Of a stretch of 64,000 bases of DNA, positions 61,866 to 64,000 are shown one piece after another (the stretch's first letter is position 1; every line of letters starts with the position of its first letter). A program made the translations under genes and the position numbers. The DNA lies in assembly GCA_019637955.1 (NCBI GenBank), contig JAHBUS010000001.1, positions 186,001 to 250,000 of the forward strand, read 5' to 3'. Below the pieces are notes generated by a model that made no database searches, was not told the DNA's origin, and was given only the letters and a program-made list of their open reading frames with translations. Source of the DNA: Pseudobdellovibrionaceae bacterium (lineage in GTDB: Bacteria; Bdellovibrionota; Bdellovibrionia; Bdellovibrionales; Bdellovibrionaceae).

Positions 61866-64000
61866 TTATCGAGTCGTTAATCCCCATTTTTGCCCAACAG
61901 AGTCGAGAATGGCCTTCATCGCCCCTTGAACCACGTCATCCTGCAGCGTGCCATTGTCGTCCTGGAAGACCAAACGGAACGCCACCGAGCGCTGGCCGGC
62001 CGGAACCTTGTCGCCGATGTACTGGTCAAAGACCTGCACCTGCACCAATTTCGCTCCGCCCGCCTTCTTGATCTCGGCGGTCACATCGGCCACGGCGAGT
62101 GACTTGGGCATCAGCAGCGCCACATCACGCTCGATTTTCGGGAAGCGCGAGAAGTCCGAATACTTTTGTAAACGAGGTTGGCCTTTGAACAACGGCTCCA
62201 ACTCGATCTCGGCCAACGCGACTTGCGTGCGCACCTTTTCGTCATTGACGAGAACCGGGTGCAAGCTGCCGAGGAAACCGATTTTCGCGTTTTCTTTTTC
62301 GACCACGGCGAACTGTCCACGGTGCAAGAAGTCCGGCGTCTGACTGCGGTCCGTGAGCGGCGAAAACTTGAAGCTCGAAATTCCGAAGTGGGTCAGCACT
62401 TCTTGCAGAGCCGCTTTGAGTTCGAGAACGACGGCGTGAGTCGGGTTCTGAGTCCACAGACTGGTTTGAAAGCCCCACGCGATCAGCCCCAGGCGCCAAT
62501 GCTCGATGAAAGCGCCGTCTTTGAGTTCGAAGGTTTTGCCGATCTCGAAGAGGCGTCCCGTTTCGTTGCCTTGACGGTAATTGTCCAGGGCGTTTTTCCA
62601 GAGGCTCATCGACAGCGTCGAACGCATGACGTTGATGTCGTCGCTCAGCGGATTCAAAAGCTTGATCGGCTTTTCGGAAACGAGCAGTCCCGCGCCCGAA
62701 AGGTGGGTGAAGTTTTTAAGAAAATCTTTTTCGTTCTTCTCGCCGACGAACGCGTAGTTTTGCGCTTCGAAGTAACCTTCCGAACGCATCAATCGCGACA
62801 GCTTTTGGCGCAGACGGTAGTTCAGGTCATGCGCGGCCGGACGCTCGCTCGACACCGGGAGACTCTCCGGAATTTTGTCGTAGCCATTCAGGCGCGCGTA
62901 CTCTTCGACGAGATCCATTTCCATTTCAAGGTCGAAACGGAAGGTGGGCGGCAAGATTTGGTAAGCACCTTCGGCCTGCATCTTTTCGAGGCCGCAACCC
63001 AAACGGGTCATGTAGGTCTCGAACAGCTTGGCATCGGCCTGGTAGCCCAAACGCTGCGAAACGGTCGCGAGCTTGATCACGACCGGCGATTTCTTCACGG
63101 GTTTCGGGTAGAAATCGTGGGGCTGCGAGAACGCGGTCCCACCGGCCACCTTCAAAATGAGTTCGGCCGCACGGTCCATGGCGTTCAGGGTGCCATCGGG
63201 ATCCACGCCGCGGGTGAAGCGGTACGCCGAATCGGTTTGAATGCCGTGCAGGCGCGACGCTTTACGAACCGCCGAGGGTTCAAAGTACGCGGCTTCCAAG
63301 AAAATCTCAGTGGTCGATTCCGACACTCCCGAATTTTGTCCGCCCACCACGCCGGCCATCGCAACGTTGCGTTCCCCGTCTTGAATCATGAGCTCTTCGC
63401 CCGTGAGTTTCTTCTCGGTGCCGTCGAGGGTTTTAAAAATTTCGCCCGCTTTGCCTTTGGCCACAATGATTTGATTGCCGCGGACTTCGCGCGCGTCGAA
63501 CGCGTGCAAAGGCTGACCCAGCTCGAGCATCACGTAATTGGTGACGTCGACGACGTTGTTGATCGAATTCAGGCCCACGGCCTCAAGGCGCGAGGCGAGC
63601 CAAGCGGGACTGGGGCCGACTTTGACGCCCGAGATGAAGCGGCCGCAATACCGGGGACACGCCTCGGCATCTTGCACGCTGAGCTTCACCTGCTCTTTGG
63701 TGGAGCGCTCGCTTGTACCAAAATCGGGAATGTGTTTTTTCAAAGGACGGTCGAGCAAGCACGACACCTCGCGGGCAAGGCCGAAGTGGCTGAGGCAGTC
63801 CGCGCGGTTGGGGGTGACCTTGAGCTCAAACGTCACGTCGTCCAGGCCTTTGTACTCGGCGAAGGGTTTACCAATGGGAGCCTCGGCGGGAAGGATCTCG
63901 ATGCCGTCGGACTCTTTGGCCAAACCCAGTTCTTTGAGTGAGCAGAGCATGCCGCCCGACTCCACTCCTCGAACCACCGCCTTTTTTATCGCGAAGTTCC
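61866..64000 (-). CDS. pheT: Phenylalanyl-tRNA synthetase beta chain (5' end outside window)
   Basis: About 711 codons visible; the frame is open to the right edge, where V-R-G-V-E-S-G-G-M-L-C-S (end of the tRNA-binding OB domain) is preceded by further in-frame sequence. Then come the B3/B4 editing domain (L-K-V-T-P-N-R-A-D-C-L-S-H, R-G-V-D-P-D), B5 (L-G-Y), the class-II-like core (E-E-Y-A-R-L-N-G-Y-D-K-I-P) and the C-terminal FDX-anticodon domain (F-P-K-I-E-R-D-V-A-L, V-F-Q-D). With PheS (upstream, outside) it charges tRNA-Phe. Confidence 0.97.
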   Translation of the reverse strand, partial: NFAIKKAVVRGVESGGMLCSLKELGLAKESDGIEILPAEAPIGKPFAEYKGLDDVTFELKVTPNRADCLSHFGLAREVSCLLDRPLKKHIPDFGTSERSTKEQVKLSVQDAEACPRYCGRFISGVKVGPSPAWLASRLEAVGLNSINNVVDVTNYVMLELGQPLHAFDAREVRGNQIIVAKGKAGEIFKTLDGTEKKLTGEELMIQDGERNVAMAGVVGGQNSGVSESTTEIFLEAAYFEPSAVRKASRLHGIQTDSAYRFTRGVDPDGTLNAMDRAAELILKVAGGTAFSQPHDFYPKPVKKSPVVIKLATVSQRLGYQADAKLFETYMTRLGCGLEKMQAEGAYQILPPTFRFDLEMEMDLVEEYARLNGYDKIPESLPVSSERPAAHDLNYRLRQKLSRLMRSEGYFEAQNYAFVGEKNEKDFLKNFTHLSGAGLLVSEKPIKLLNPLSDDINVMRSTLSMSLWKNALDNYRQGNETGRLFEIGKTFELKDGAFIEHWRLGLIAWGFQTSLWTQNPTHAVVLELKAALQEVLTHFGISSFKFSPLTDRSQTPDFLHRGQFAVVEKENAKIGFLGSLHPVLVNDEKVRTQVALAEIELEPLFKGQPRLQKYSDFSRFPKIERDVALLMPKSLAVADVTAEIKKAGGAKLVQVQVFDQYIGDKVPAGQRSVAFRLVFQDDNGTLQDDVVQGAMKAILDSVGQKWGLTTR

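Noticed and set aside
62178-63941. 587-codon open frame opposite pheT
   Set aside because: Same reason: a shadow of a clear housekeeping gene, with no ribosome site and a low-complexity product.
1-64000. CRISPR array, IS element, prophage or integron
   Set aside because: No regularly spaced repeats, transposase, integrase or phage structural genes were found on reading both strands.

Overview
The window looks like chromosome of a predatory-type or free-living member of the Bdellovibrionota (Bdellovibrio/Oligoflexia side of the former Deltaproteobacteria). This is inferred from gene style and not from a marker gene. It carries two lipoproteins with the A-F-Q-N-C lipobox common in Bdellovibrio, many small secreted proteins, a stand-alone mreB, HD-GYP and hybrid-kinase signalling, and a pheT-ihfA-merR-tRNA(Pro) block. 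Base composition is moderately GC-rich. Genes are tightly packed, and ATGA/GTGA stop-start overlaps are frequent. No CRISPR array, IS element, integrase, rRNA or prophage was seen.

Layout. 1-2 kb: end of a truncated gene, a frameshifted small lipoprotein, an orphan HsdR_N-like nuclease-fold protein and tRNA-His. 2-10.7 kb: envelope genes (MORN-repeat protein, HEGFH lipoprotein, FecR-like protein, LPS-type glycosyltransferase, small beta-barrel), mreB, a class IV aminotransferase, and a lipoprotein with a beta-carbonic-anhydrase fold that has lost its zinc ligands. 10.7-20 kb: RNA-modification and translation genes (metG, a SpoU methylase, trmO), then a minus-strand run of LysM protein, HD-GYP protein, K+-dependent membrane pyrophosphatase hppA and an MFS transporter, with a strikingly structured leader in front of hppA. 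20-24 kb: a visibly AT-richer stretch with a GH-A glycoside hydrolase lipoprotein, a receiver protein, an XRE regulator and a 20-residue membrane peptide gene. 24-35 kb: rnk, many small secreted or lipoprotein genes, an SMR exporter, an AraC regulator, a thiolase, an M14 carboxypeptidase and dps.

35-49 kb: a hybrid histidine kinase interrupted by one TGA exactly at the conserved PAS tryptophan, a LysR regulator, a CPA2 antiporter, a cell-wall pair (papain-like lipoprotein plus lytic transglycosylase), a PHB-depolymerase-like esterase, an amino-acid permease, a GNAT plus FAD amine oxidase pair, and a degenerate HNH-AP2 protein. 49-55 kb: a cluster of three tiny proline-rich genes, an NmrA/LysR divergent pair, and tandem Tat-exported DUF1513-like beta-propeller paralogues. 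54.8-64 kb: an OmpR-type regulator with an apparently leaderless promoter, a TPR protein, two FQNC lipoproteins, a DMT permease with a decayed ribD-like gene, then tRNA-Pro, merR, ihfA and pheT, which runs off the right edge.

The most unusual items are the hppA three-way-junction leader, the zinc-less carbonic anhydrase lipoprotein, the TGA-split kinase, the micro-genes at 23.4 kb and 50 kb, and the inactivated HNH-AP2 protein. No convincing complete new defence or mobile system is present.
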